Shown piece after piece: positions 1 to 8,110 of a stretch of 64,000 nucleotides of DNA. Source of the stretch: Prado023 sp963818445 (GTDB lineage Bacteria; Actinomycetota; Actinomycetes; S36-B12; CAIYMF01); contig CAWFSG010000017.1 of assembly GCA_963818445.1 (NCBI GenBank), positions 1 to 64,000 of the forward strand, read 5' to 3'. The notes below the pieces were generated by a model. The model was not told the DNA's origin. It made no database searches and was given only the letters and a program-made list of their open reading frames with translations. How positions within the stretch are numbered: position 1 is the stretch's first letter; every line of letters starts with the position of its first letter. The translations under genes were made by a program, and so were the position numbers.

Positions 1-252
1 CGCCCCGAGAAGATCCGCCTGGCCGATCTGGGAACCCAACCCGGTCCCGGGGAGCACGCGGTGGCCGGCGTGGTCCGGGAAGTGATCTACGTCGGCTCAG
101 CGACGCGGTACCTGGTCGACCTGTCGGTCGGCGGGGCGCTGGCAGCGCTGGAGCAGAACGTCGACCGCCCCCGCGCCGATGCCAGCCAGTTGCGCGGCCA
201 GCAGGTCACCCTGGTCTGGAACCGCGAGTTCGAGACCCGGATCGGCGCGTAG
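1..252 (+). CDS. potA: Polyamine ABC transporter ATP-binding protein PotA, C-terminal end (partial)
   Basis: The reading frame is open from the first base and starts with RPEKI, the usual entry into the regulatory TOBE domain at the C-terminus of PotA/MalK-type ATPases. About 83 residues remain, with a beta-rich stretch (VREVIYVGSATRYLVDL) that normally binds the transported ligand signal. The ATPase domain lies outside the window. It is followed by potD, potB and potC on the same strand, which fixes the assignment as the energising subunit of a spermidine/putrescine importer acting at the inner face of the membrane. No start codon is expected here; an ATP-binding subunit of another small-molecule importer is the only realistic alternative. 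Confidence 0.85.
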   Translation, partial: RPEKIRLADLGTQPGPGEHAVAGVVREVIYVGSATRYLVDLSVGGALAALEQNVDRPRADASQLRGQQVTLVWNREFETRIGA

Positions 253-312
253 CCCGATCCCCATCGCTTCCGCCGCATGGTGCGGCGGATGAACCACACA
301 AGGAGGTGGCAG

Positions 313-1497
313 GTGCGCACTTCGCGTCTGCTCAAGACCGCGGCGGCCAGTGCCGCGCTGGTGCTGTTCGCCACTGGCTGCAGCTCATCATCGGATTCGG
401 ACACGGGGGCTGCGGCGCCTGCCAGCTATGCAGGTCCGGTCGGCGAGGGCGAGGGTCAGGTCAACGTCCTCGCGTGGCCCGGCTATGTCGTGCAGGATCC
501 GGACAACGGCACCGACTGGGTGACCGAGTTCGAGACCAACACGGGGTGCAAGGTCAACCTGAAGGAGTTCGGCACCTCGGACGAGGCCGTGAAGCTCATG
601 CAGGGCGGCGGCTACGACGTGGTCTCGGCTTCCGGTGACGCGACGCTTCGCCTGGTCGCCAGCGACAGCGTCCAGCCGGTGAACACAGCCCTGGTCCCGA
701 ACTACGCCGACATCTTCCCGGGCCTCAAGGACAAGGCGTGGAACACCGTCGACGGCGTCAACTACGGCATCCCGCACGGGCGCGGTGCCAACCTGCTCAT
801 GTACAACACCGAGGTCGTCACCCCCGCCCCGACGTCGTGGAAGGACACCTTCGACCCGGCATCGCCCTACGCCGGAAAGGTGACCGCCTATGACTCGCCG
901 ATCTTCATCGCCGACGCGGCCGTCTACCTCATGGCCACGCAGCCGGAGCTGGGCATCACGGACCCCTACTCCCTGGACCAGAAGCAGTTCGACGCGGCGA
1001 TCGCGGTGCTCGAGGCCCAGAAGCCGCTCGTGAGCGAGTACTGGTCGGACTACCTGAAGGAGATGGCGGCGTTCAAGTCGGGCACCTCCGTGCTGGGAAC
1101 CACCTGGCAGGTCATCGTGAACGCGGCTCAGGCCGAGGGAACCAAGGTCGACGCGGTGAAGCCCTCCGAGGGTGCGACCGGTTGGTCGGACACGTGGATG
1201 GTGGCCAAGGACACCAAGAACATCAACTGCTCCTACCTGTGGCTGGACTGGATCGTCTCCCCGAAGACCAACGCCCAGGTGGCGGAGTACTTCGGCGAGG
1301 CCCCCGCCAACGCGAAGTCCTGTGCTGAGACCGCCAACCCCGACCACTGCGCGCAGTTCCATGCCGACACCGAGGACTACTGGAGCGACGTGTACTACTG
1401 GAACACGCCGAGCACCCAGTGCCTCGACGGCCGTACCGACGCCGAGTGCGTCCCGTACGCCAAGTGGAGCGAGGCCTGGAGCGCCCTGCGTTCCTGA
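313..1497 (+). CDS. potD: Spermidine/putrescine-binding lipoprotein PotD
   Basis: Extracellular substrate-binding protein of the polyamine importer, 394 residues. I chose the GTG at 313 because AGGAGG (301-306) lies 6 nt upstream and the N-terminus then reads as a compact lipoprotein signal: RTSR, a hydrophobic core, and lipobox ATGC with the acylated Cys at residue 23. The mature part has typical PotD/PotF features: NVLAWPGY near the start, GYDVVSASGD, IPHGRGANLLMYN in the hinge region and WLDWIVSPKTNAQVAEYFGEAP near the end, the last being characteristic of this family. An earlier in-frame GTG near 277 would add residues before the signal peptide and is unlikely. It lies between potA and potB and is probably cotranscribed with them. 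Confidence 0.92.
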   Translation: MRTSRLLKTAAASAALVLFATGCSSSSDSDTGAAAPASYAGPVGEGEGQVNVLAWPGYVVQDPDNGTDWVTEFETNTGCKVNLKEFGTSDEAVKLMQGGGYDVVSASGDATLRLVASDSVQPVNTALVPNYADIFPGLKDKAWNTVDGVNYGIPHGRGANLLMYNTEVVTPAPTSWKDTFDPASPYAGKVTAYDSPIFIADAAVYLMATQPELGITDPYSLDQKQFDAAIAVLEAQKPLVSEYWSDYLKEMAAFKSGTSVLGTTWQVIVNAAQAEGTKVDAVKPSEGATGWSDTWMVAKDTKNINCSYLWLDWIVSPKTNAQVAEYFGEAPANAKSCAETANPDHCAQFHADTEDYWSDVYYWNTPSTQCLDGRTDAECVPYAKWSEAWSALRS

Positions 1498-1590
1498 TCT
1501 CGTGCCGCCTGTGGGGGCGGCTCGATCCCGCCCCCACAGGAGCACGTGGGCCCCACACCCACCTCCGATGACCACTGACGGGAGGACCCG

Positions 1591-2472
1591 ATGACCGTCG
1601 CCGCGGACGCTGTGTCGCACCGTGGCGCGACAGCCCTGCATCGACGGCCGGGACTGCGCGTCGCCGGGCTCCTGACCCTGCCCATGCTCTGGCTGGTGGT
1701 CGGGTACATCGGAGCACTGGCACTGCTGTTCGTGACCGCGTTCTGGACCATCGACGACTTCTCCGGCCAGGTCACCCGGCAGTTCACCCTGGACAACTTC
1801 GCCAACCTGTTCACGACTCCGGCCTACCGGGGGCTCGTGCTGCGCACGGTCGCGATCGCCGCGTCGGTGACCGTGCTGTGCGTCGTGCTCGGCGTGCCGG
1901 TCTCGTTCTTCGTCGCCCGGATCGCACCACGCCGGTGGCGGCCGCTGCTGATCGCCCTGCTGGTCACCCCCCTCTGGGCGTCGTACCTGGTCAAGGTCTA
2001 CGCCTGGCGGGCGATGATGGAGCCGAACACCGGGGTGGTCGCCTGGATGCTGGCTCCCTTCGGGGGCAACAGCCCGGGCTTCGGCACGCTGGCGATCGTC
2101 CTGACCCTGACCTACCTGTGGCTGCCGTACATGATCCTCCCGGTGTACGCCGGCCTCGAGAGGCTGCCGGACTCGCTGCTGGACGCCTCCGCGGATCTCG
2201 GCGCCCGCCCCGGGCGGACGCTGCGCTCGATCGTGATCCCCAGCATCATGCCTGCGCTGGCCGCAGGCTCGATCTTCACGTTCTCCCTGAGCCTGGGCGA
2301 CTACATCACCGCGAAGATCGTGGGCGGGAAGGTCACCATGATCGGCAATGTCGTCGAGCAGAACTACGTGACCAACCTGCCCTTCGCCGCCGCGATGGCC
2401 ACGATCCCGGTCGTGATCATGATCGGCTACCTCCTGGCCGTCCGGCGCACCGGCGCCCTGGACAGCCTGTAG
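1591..2472 (+). CDS. potB: Polyamine ABC transporter permease PotB
   Basis: Inner-membrane permease of 293 residues with about six hydrophobic helices. A GGGAGG ribosome-binding site precedes the ATG at 1591. The cytoplasmic EAA loop that docks on the ATPase is visible as DASADLGARPGRTLRSIVIP at about residues 196-215. The loop FWTIDDFSGQVTRQFTLDNF after the first helix is typical of PotB, whose partner PotC has a shorter N-terminus. PotC starts only 2 bp after its stop, so the two are translationally linked and should form the heterodimeric channel. The 93-bp gap after potD contains GC-rich sequence with a run of C and G blocks (GTGGGGGCGG / CCGCCCCCAC) able to form a hairpin at about 1509-1541, possibly setting potD excess over the permeases. 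Confidence 0.92.
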   Translation: MTVAADAVSHRGATALHRRPGLRVAGLLTLPMLWLVVGYIGALALLFVTAFWTIDDFSGQVTRQFTLDNFANLFTTPAYRGLVLRTVAIAASVTVLCVVLGVPVSFFVARIAPRRWRPLLIALLVTPLWASYLVKVYAWRAMMEPNTGVVAWMLAPFGGNSPGFGTLAIVLTLTYLWLPYMILPVYAGLERLPDSLLDASADLGARPGRTLRSIVIPSIMPALAAGSIFTFSLSLGDYITAKIVGGKVTMIGNVVEQNYVTNLPFAAAMATIPVVIMIGYLLAVRRTGALDSL

Positions 2473-2474
2473 GG

Positions 2475-3269
2475 ATGACCATGCACCTGACCCGACCGTT
2501 CAAGGCACTGCTGGCGCTGTTCACCGCGGGCGTCCTGGCCTTCATCTACGTGCCGCTCGGCGTGGTGGTGGTCAACTCGTTCTCCGCATCGGCGTCGCTG
2601 ACCTGGCCCCCGCCCGGGTTCACGACCCGCTGGTGGGAGCAGGCGGTCGGTGACAGCGCCATCCACTCCGCGCTGCTGACGTCGGTGGGGCTCGCGGTGG
2701 TGGCCACGTCGATCGCCCTCGTCCTGGGCACCCTGACCGCCCAGGCCCTCGGGAGGTACGCCTTCTTCGGCCGGGACGTCGTCTCGCTGCTGCTGATCCT
2801 CCCCCTGGCGCTGCCGGGCATCGTCACGGGCATCGCGTTCAACAACGTGTTCACCACCTACCTGGGTGGGCTCAGCTGGACCTCCCTGATCGTGGCGCAC
2901 TCGACGTTCACGATCGTCGTGGTCTACAACAACGCGGTCGCGCGCCTGCGCCGCCTGGCGCCCAACGTCGAGGAGGCCTCGATGGATCTCGGGGCCACCC
3001 GGACCCGGACCTACTGGTCGATCACGTTCCCGATGCTGCGCTCCGCGCTCGTCGCAGGTGCGGTGCTCGCCTTCGGCCTGAGCTTCGATGAGATCATCGT
3101 CACGACGTTCACCGCCGGACCGGGGATCCAGACGCTGCCGATCTGGATCCTGACCAACCTGTTCCGCCCCGGCCAGGGCCCCCTGGTCGCGGTGGTGGCC
3201 GCCTTCCTGGTGATCGTGTCGATCGGCCCGATCTACCTGGCCCAGCACCTGTCGCGCTCAGACCGCTGA
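2475..3269 (+). CDS. potC: Polyamine ABC transporter permease PotC
   Basis: Second permease of the spermidine/putrescine importer, 264 residues. Two ATGs (2475 and 2481) are possible; the first is 2 bp after the potB stop and either gives the same first helix (LLALFTAGVLAFIYVPLGVV). The PotC hallmark NSFSAS follows helix one, and the EAA loop is EEASMDLGATRTRTYWSITF at about residues 172-191. About six transmembrane helices are present and the length is normal for the family. It ends the importer operon; the next gene is convergent. No strong terminator hairpin is seen in the 61-bp gap to the convergent rpiB-like gene. Confidence 0.92.
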   Translation: MTMHLTRPFKALLALFTAGVLAFIYVPLGVVVVNSFSASASLTWPPPGFTTRWWEQAVGDSAIHSALLTSVGLAVVATSIALVLGTLTAQALGRYAFFGRDVVSLLLILPLALPGIVTGIAFNNVFTTYLGGLSWTSLIVAHSTFTIVVVYNNAVARLRRLAPNVEEASMDLGATRTRTYWSITFPMLRSALVAGAVLAFGLSFDEIIVTTFTAGPGIQTLPIWILTNLFRPGQGPLVAVVAAFLVIVSIGPIYLAQHLSRSDR

Positions 3270-3330
3270 GCCGCCATCGCCGAGCTGGTTACTTGTCCAC
3301 TCGTCGACCGAGGCTGCCGTGGCGGGTCGT

Positions 3331-3798
3331 TCAGATCGGTAGCGGGCGCAGGTGCCGCTCGGTGATCTCGCGCACCTTCGCCACCCGCCTGCGGTACTTC
3401 TCCTCGTCGAGGAAGTCGGTGGCCATCCAGACGCGCACGATCTCGTGAGCCAGCGCTGAGCCGATGATCTTGCCACCGAGGCACAGCACGTTCGTGTCCG
3501 AGTGGGACCGCGCGAGCTGCGCGCAGAATGGGTCCTGGCACACGGCCGCATACACGCCGTGCACGCGGTTGGCGATCATGGCGCTGCCGTAGCCGACCCC
3601 GTCGACGAAGATGCCGCGGTCCACGGTCCCAGCGCCCACGGCCAACGCGGCGGGGTAGACGGTGTCGGGCAGGTCGATGGCCTCAGTGCTCGGCGCGCCG
3701 AAGTCGGCGACCTCGTGGCCCTGGCTGGTCAGGACCTCCTTGATCTCCTCCTTCAGCGCGAATCCGGCGTGGTCACTGGCGAGGGCGATCCTCATCAC
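3331..3798 (-). CDS. rpiB: RpiB/LacA/LacB-family sugar-phosphate isomerase
   Basis: Protein of 155 residues starting MMRIALASDHAGF. The SDHAG motif binds the sugar phosphate in RpiB and LacAB isomerases, which interconvert aldose and ketose phosphates in the cytoplasm. HSDTNVLCLGGKIIG in the second half is also typical. At the usual CGTGIG catalytic loop this protein reads VDGVGYGSAMIAN, so the catalytic Cys of E. coli-type RpiB is absent, as it also is in mycobacterial RpiB, where Glu takes over. It may act on ribose 5-phosphate or another pentose/tetrose phosphate. GAGGAG upstream supports the ATG at 3798. It is divergent from the fructose operon, so shared regulation through the 303-bp gap is possible but not shown. 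Confidence 0.85.
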   Translation of the reverse strand: MMRIALASDHAGFALKEEIKEVLTSQGHEVADFGAPSTEAIDLPDTVYPAALAVGAGTVDRGIFVDGVGYGSAMIANRVHGVYAAVCQDPFCAQLARSHSDTNVLCLGGKIIGSALAHEIVRVWMATDFLDEEKYRRRVAKVREITERHLRPLPI

Positions 3799-4101
3799 GG
3801 GCTCCTCAGGTCTGGGTCAACGAGTCTGGCATGGACGCAGCGGGGTAGGGAAGGAGTGCACTCCTGTCACATCGCGTGTCTGTTTGTGTCTGGCTGTCTT
3901 GGAACACATCCGTTTGGGCGACTCCGGTGTCCCTCTGGAGCGTCCGGCGCGCGCTTCGCGACAGAGGCCCAGGGCTCCTGAGGAGGGACCAGGTGGACCA
4001 GCTATCGGAAGAACCATGTTGATTTCTTTCCGTATGGTGTTGACATGCGTGGGAAGTTGGGTGTTCACTACACCTATACGGAAGCAAACGGAGGGAAACA
4101 G
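3799..4101. other. Divergent intergenic region between rpiB-like gene and fructose operon
   Basis: 303 bp without a gene. The fru-proximal end holds a TTGACA hexamer and paired ATACGGAA half-sites (separate entry). The middle (about 3845-3960) is less GC-rich than the genes around it, with TGTTTGTGTCTGG-like stretches, and a small hairpin CTCC-TGA-GGAG lies at about 3976. I see no RNA gene or further reading frame of note. Confidence 0.5.
4028..4083 (+). promoter_or_regulatory. Putative fru operon promoter and FruR-type operator
   Basis: Half-sites TTCCGTAT (4028-4035) and ATACGGAA (4076-4083) are perfect inverted copies with centres 48 bp apart. Between them lies a consensus -35 hexamer TTGACA (4040-4045); a -10 is less clear. 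The second half-site ends 18 bp before the DeoR start codon. Regulators of the DeoR family usually autoregulate by binding such separated repeats, so the adjacent regulator is the likely ligand. The pairing is seen in the sequence; the binding is inferred. Confidence 0.45.
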
Positions 4102-4863
4102 ATGTACGCAGAGGAACGGCAGGCGGCGATCGTGAGCCGGGCGAGGGTGGCCGGTCGCGTCGAGGTGGCCGAGCTGGCTGAGTCCTTCGACGTGACCCCG
4201 GAGACCGTCCGCCGCGACCTGACCGCTCTGGAGCGGGCGGGCCTGCTGCGCCGGGTGCACGGCGGGGCCATCGTGGTCGACCTCTTCGGGTTCGAGCCCG
4301 CCCTGGCCGTGCGCGAGTCGGTGCACACCTCGGAGAAGGCCCGGATCGCCGAGCGCGCCCTCGCGCTGCTGCCGGAGGAGGGTGCAATCGCCCTCGACGC
4401 AGGCTCCTCCACCTACCGCCTCGCCGAGCTGCTGCCCGCTGACCGAGCCCTGACCGTCGTGACCAACAGCCTTCCGATCGCCTCCCTGCTGGCCAATCGC
4501 AGCGCCCTGACCGTCCACCTGGTCGGCGGTCGGGTGCGCGGCCGGACGCTGGCAACCGTGGACAACGCAGCGCTGGAGTACCTGCGCACCGTCTTCGTCG
4601 ATGTCGCCTTCCTCGGCATCAACGGCTTCTCGGTCGATCGTGGCCTGACCACGCCGGACAGTGCCGAGGCCGCGGTCAAGGCCGCATTCGTCGCCTCTGC
4701 CCGGCGCAGCATCCTGCTGGCCGACCACACGAAGTTCGGCACCGCCCACTTCGCCCATGTCGCCGATCTCGCCGAGATCGACGTGATCGTCACCGATTCA
4801 GCCCTATCCGATGAGGCCACCTCCGAGATCGAGGCGGCCGGACCCCAGGTGGTACGCGCATGA
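4102..4863 (+). CDS. fruR: DeoR/FruR-family transcriptional regulator of the fructose operon
   Basis: Cytoplasmic DNA-binding repressor, 253 residues. The ATG at 4102 follows GGAGGG and gives the canonical DeoR N-terminus MYAEERQAAI with a helix-turn-helix at about residues 6-56 (VAELAESFDVTPETVRRDL, LRRVHGGA). The C-terminal sensor domain (residues ~75-250) keeps the DeoR sugar-phosphate signature: DAGSSTY, VVTNS, GGRVRGRTL, FLGINGF and LLADHTKFG. An ATG at 4045 in the same frame would add residues through the promoter and is not used. The stop overlaps the fruK start by 4 bp (ATGA), so regulator, kinase and PTS permease form one operon. Fructose 1-phosphate is the probable inducer, by analogy with FruR of Corynebacterium. 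Confidence 0.9.
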   Translation: MYAEERQAAIVSRARVAGRVEVAELAESFDVTPETVRRDLTALERAGLLRRVHGGAIVVDLFGFEPALAVRESVHTSEKARIAERALALLPEEGAIALDAGSSTYRLAELLPADRALTVVTNSLPIASLLANRSALTVHLVGGRVRGRTLATVDNAALEYLRTVFVDVAFLGINGFSVDRGLTTPDSAEAAVKAAFVASARRSILLADHTKFGTAHFAHVADLAEIDVIVTDSALSDEATSEIEAAGPQVVRA

Positions 4864-5786
4864 TCGTCACAGTCACCTTCAACCCCAGCCTCGACCGCAC
4901 GATGGCGTTCCAGGAACTCGTCCGCGGCGAGGTCCTGCGGGCGGACTCCACCCTGGAGGACCCGGGTGGCAAGGGTGTCAACGTCACCCGCTTCCTGACG
5001 GCCCACGGCACCGAGTCGGTCGCCGTGCTCCCCGCGGGCGGCCCGATGGGCCACGCCCTGATCTCAGCGCTGGACGAGGCGGGGATCCCGCACCGGGCCA
5101 TCCCGATCGCGGGGCGGACCCGCGCGAACGTGGCCGTCGTCGAGCCGGACGGCACGACCACCAAGCTCAACGAGGCCGGACCGGTGCTCTCCGATGCCGA
5201 GCTCGATGCGCTCGTTGCCGCTGTTGCTGAGCTGGCCACCCCCGGTGGCTGGGTCGTGGTCGCCGGCAGCCTGCCGACCGGGCAGTCCACCGACGTCGTC
5301 CTGCGGGTGGCCGAGGTCGCCCGCGCCGCGGGGTCGAAGTTCGCCCTCGACATCAGCGGCCAGGCCCTTGCCGACGGGCTGGCCGCCACGCCGGACCTCA
5401 TCAAGCCCAACGACGAGGAGCTCGGCGAGATCCTCGGTCGTGAGCTCACCACCCAGGCCGAGGTCCTGACCGGCTGCGACGAGGCCCGCGCCCGCGGTGC
5501 CGGCGCGGTGATCTGCAGCCTGGGCTCCAAGGGCGCGGTGCTCGTCGATGCGAACGGCCGCTGGCACGGGACCGGCCCCCGCGTCCCTGTCCTGAGCACG
5601 GTCGGCGCCGGCGACAGCCTGCTCTCCGGCTTCCTGCACGCTGGTGGCTCGGGCCCGGATGCCCTTCGCATGGGCATCGCCTGGGCCACCGCTGCAGTAC
5701 AGACCCCCGGTACGGGCATCCCGTCCGCCGGTTTGATCGACCCGACCGCTGTGGAGGTGAGCGCCATCGCCACAGCATCGCAATGA
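4860..5786 (+). CDS. fruK: 1-phosphofructokinase FruK
   Basis: PfkB-family kinase of 308 residues that phosphorylates fructose 1-phosphate to fructose 1,6-bisphosphate, the step after PTS uptake. The N-terminus MIVTVTFNPSLDRTM and the GGKGVNVTR segment (residues ~38-46) are hallmarks of FruK/LacC. The C-terminal PfkB signature STVGAGDSLLSGFL (about residues 245-258) carries the catalytic Asp of GAGD. It overlaps the regulator by 4 bp and is followed after 52 bp by the fructose permease. Tagatose-6-phosphate kinase is the nearest alternative, but the adjacent fructose IIABC permease favours FruK. Confidence 0.92.
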   Translation: MIVTVTFNPSLDRTMAFQELVRGEVLRADSTLEDPGGKGVNVTRFLTAHGTESVAVLPAGGPMGHALISALDEAGIPHRAIPIAGRTRANVAVVEPDGTTTKLNEAGPVLSDAELDALVAAVAELATPGGWVVVAGSLPTGQSTDVVLRVAEVARAAGSKFALDISGQALADGLAATPDLIKPNDEELGEILGRELTTQAEVLTGCDEARARGAGAVICSLGSKGAVLVDANGRWHGTGPRVPVLSTVGAGDSLLSGFLHAGGSGPDALRMGIAWATAAVQTPGTGIPSAGLIDPTAVEVSAIATASQ

Positions 5787-5838
5787 CGGCAACGCCCCGC
5801 AGTACCCCATGAATCCACATCAACTGGAGGTCAGTTCA

Positions 5839-7887
5839 ATGCAGGTATCAACCACTCAGCTCGTCGAGTTGGATCTCGACAGCTCGGCCACCACGAAGGA
5901 CGCGGCTGTTGATCGCCTCGTCGCCGTGGCTGCGGCCGCTGGCCGGGCCAGTGACCCGGCGCAACTGCGTTCAGACGTAGCTGCCCGCGAGGAGCTGCTC
6001 CCGACCGGCATCGAGGGCGGGATCGGCATCCCGCACGCCCGCTCGACCGGGATCGACGAGCCCACGGTCGTGTTCGGCCGCTCCACCAACGGGATCGACT
6101 GGGGTGCCGCTGATGGCCCCGCTCACCTGGTGTTCCTGATCGCCGTGCCCGAGGGCGCCGGTGACGAGCACCTGCAGATCCTGGCCAGCCTGTCGCGCTC
6201 GCTGATGAAGTCCGAGTTCCGCGACACGCTGCTCAAGGCCACGGACCCGCAGGTCGTGGTCGACACCATCAACGCCGCGGCAGCACCTGAAACGCCCGCA
6301 GCCCCCGCCGCAGCCGCGGCAGCCCCCGGGCGGCAGCCGCTGCGGAGCCCGCACCGACTCCGAAGGAGAAGAAGTCGATGAAGTTCGTCGGGGTGACGTC
6401 CTGCCCGACAGGAATCGCCCACACCTACATGGCCGCCGAATCCCTCGAACAGGCCGCCAAGGCCGCCGGCCACGAGATCGCCATCGAGACCCAGGGTTCG
6501 GGTGGCTTCAAGAAGCTCGACCCCGCGGTGATCGCCGCCGCTGACGGCGTGATCTTCGCCAACGACGTGGAGGTGCGCGACAAGGCCCGGTTCGCCGGCA
6601 AGCCGACGCTCTCCTCAGGCGTGAAGCGCGCGATCAATGACGCCCCGGCGATGATCGCCGAGGCGGTCGCCGCCGTCGAGGCAGGTCCGGTGCCCGCCGG
6701 AACCGCTGCGGCAGCCGCAGCAGCCGCACCGGCGTCCGGTGGGATGGCCACGAAGGTCGAGGAGGGTCACTTCGGCATCCGCCTGCGCGGCTACCTGATG
6801 ACCGGTGTCTCCTACATGATCCCGTTCGTCGCAGGCGGCGGCATCCTGATCGCCCTGGCCTTCATGCTCAGCGACCCGGTCGAGGTCGTGAAGGTCAACG
6901 GCGACCGTCTCCGGGTTCCTCGACACGTTCAGCTTCGTTCGACCTGGATGACTGGGCAGGGCTCATGTTCATCCTCGGTGCGGTCGCCTTCGGATTCCTC
7001 AACGCGGTCCTGGCGGGCTTCATCGCGTACGCGATCGCCGACCGGCCCGGCCTCGTGCCCGGTTTCGTCGGCGGCGTCGCCGCGGGCTATGTGGGTGCCG
7101 GCTTCCTCGGCGCCATCGTCGGTGGCCTCACCGGTGGCTTCATCGCGACGCTCTGTCGCCGACCTCAACGTGCCCAAGGCGATCCGCGGCGTCATGCCGG
7201 TCGTCGTGATCCCCTTGTTGCCACGCTGCTCAACGGCGCGCTGATGCTCCGGTCTTCGCCAAGCCGCTGAGCGCCCTGCAGGAGGGCCTGACCAACTGGC
7301 TGAACAACCAGTCCGGTGGGAACCTGATCCTGCTTGGGGTCATCCTCGGTCTCATGATGGCCTTCGACATGGGCGGCCCGGTCAACAAGACCGCCTACGT
7401 CTTCGCCACGCTGAACCTGACCACCGCCATTGCCGAGGGCAACGGCACCGCGCTCCAGGTCATGGCATGCGTGATGGCCGCAGGTATGGTTCCCCCGCTG
7501 GCGATGGCGCTGTCCTCGACCGTGCTGCGGCCCAAGCTCTACACCGATGCCGAGCGTGAGAACGGCAAGGCAGCGTGGCTGCTGGGTGCCTCCTTCATCA
7601 CCGAGGGTGCGATCCCGTTCGCGGCGTCCGACCCCCTGCGGGTCATCCCGTCGCTCATGGCCGGCAGCGCCCTCACCGGCGCCCTGGTGATGGCGTTCGG
7701 CAACGAGCTGCGGGCCCCGCACGGCGGCATCTGGGTCATCTCCTTGATCTCGAACCCGCTGCTCTACATTGCGGCCATCGCGGCCGGTACCGCGCTCAGC
7801 GCGTTCCTGGTCACCGCCCTGAAGTCGCGCAACCCGATCACGGACGAGGAGATCGAGGAGTCGCTGACCCACGCTGCGATCGCCTGA
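5839..7887 (+). pseudogene. fruA: Fructose-specific PTS permease IIABC (FruA), interrupted by six frame breaks
   Basis: A fructose permease that would be 682 residues if repaired. GGAGG precedes the ATG at 5839. Domain IIA has the phosphorylatable His66 in GIGIPHARSTG; IIB has the active Cys in GVTSCPTGIAHTYMAA (from 6390); IIC has GGPVNKTAYVF and RAPHGGIWV. Coding sense moves between frames at about 6325, 6906, 6940, 7155, 7218 and 7250, three being one-base gains and three one-base losses. Sense is restored each time (for example VSGFLDTFSFV then DLDDWAGLMFILG), and no residues of the family pattern are missing. This could be a decaying gene, but frame breaks elsewhere in the window suggest sequence error. 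If intact, it imports fructose as fructose 1-phosphate using EI and HPr encoded elsewhere. Confidence 0.85.
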
Positions 7888-7918
7888 TCGCAGGGGACAC
7901 CACACAACGCACGAACGA

Positions 7919-7953
7919 CCAGGGGCGGGCACCGAGGAGGTGCCCGCCCCTGG
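7919..7953 (+). terminator. Intrinsic-type terminator of the fructose operon
   Basis: Perfect 15-bp inverted repeat CCAGGGGCGGGCACC / GGTGCCCGCCCCTGG with a 5-base loop (GAGGA), starting 31 bp after the fruA stop. There is no T tract, as is common in high-GC actinobacteria. Confidence 0.8.
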
Positions 7954-8110
7954 CGTGTGGGCGACGCCCCGGTCCGCCACGATTGATCCGGTTCTCCGAC
8001 GATTCCCCGTCGCAGATCCGGATGGATCCGAGGTCGAGCCGCGCGATGACGGATCGATCGGGACGACGGTGGGAGGCGACCAGATGGGCGCTACTACGTG
8101 ACGGGCGGTA

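Noticed and set aside
388..1641. Long open minus-strand frame opposite potD
   Set aside because: High GC gives long antisense frames; composition is Arg/Gly/Val-rich without motifs and the plus strand holds a clear PotD.
3270..3330. Terminator between potC and the rpiB-like gene
   Set aside because: CCGCCA and TGGCGG can pair but only across a loop of more than 40 bases, too weak to call.
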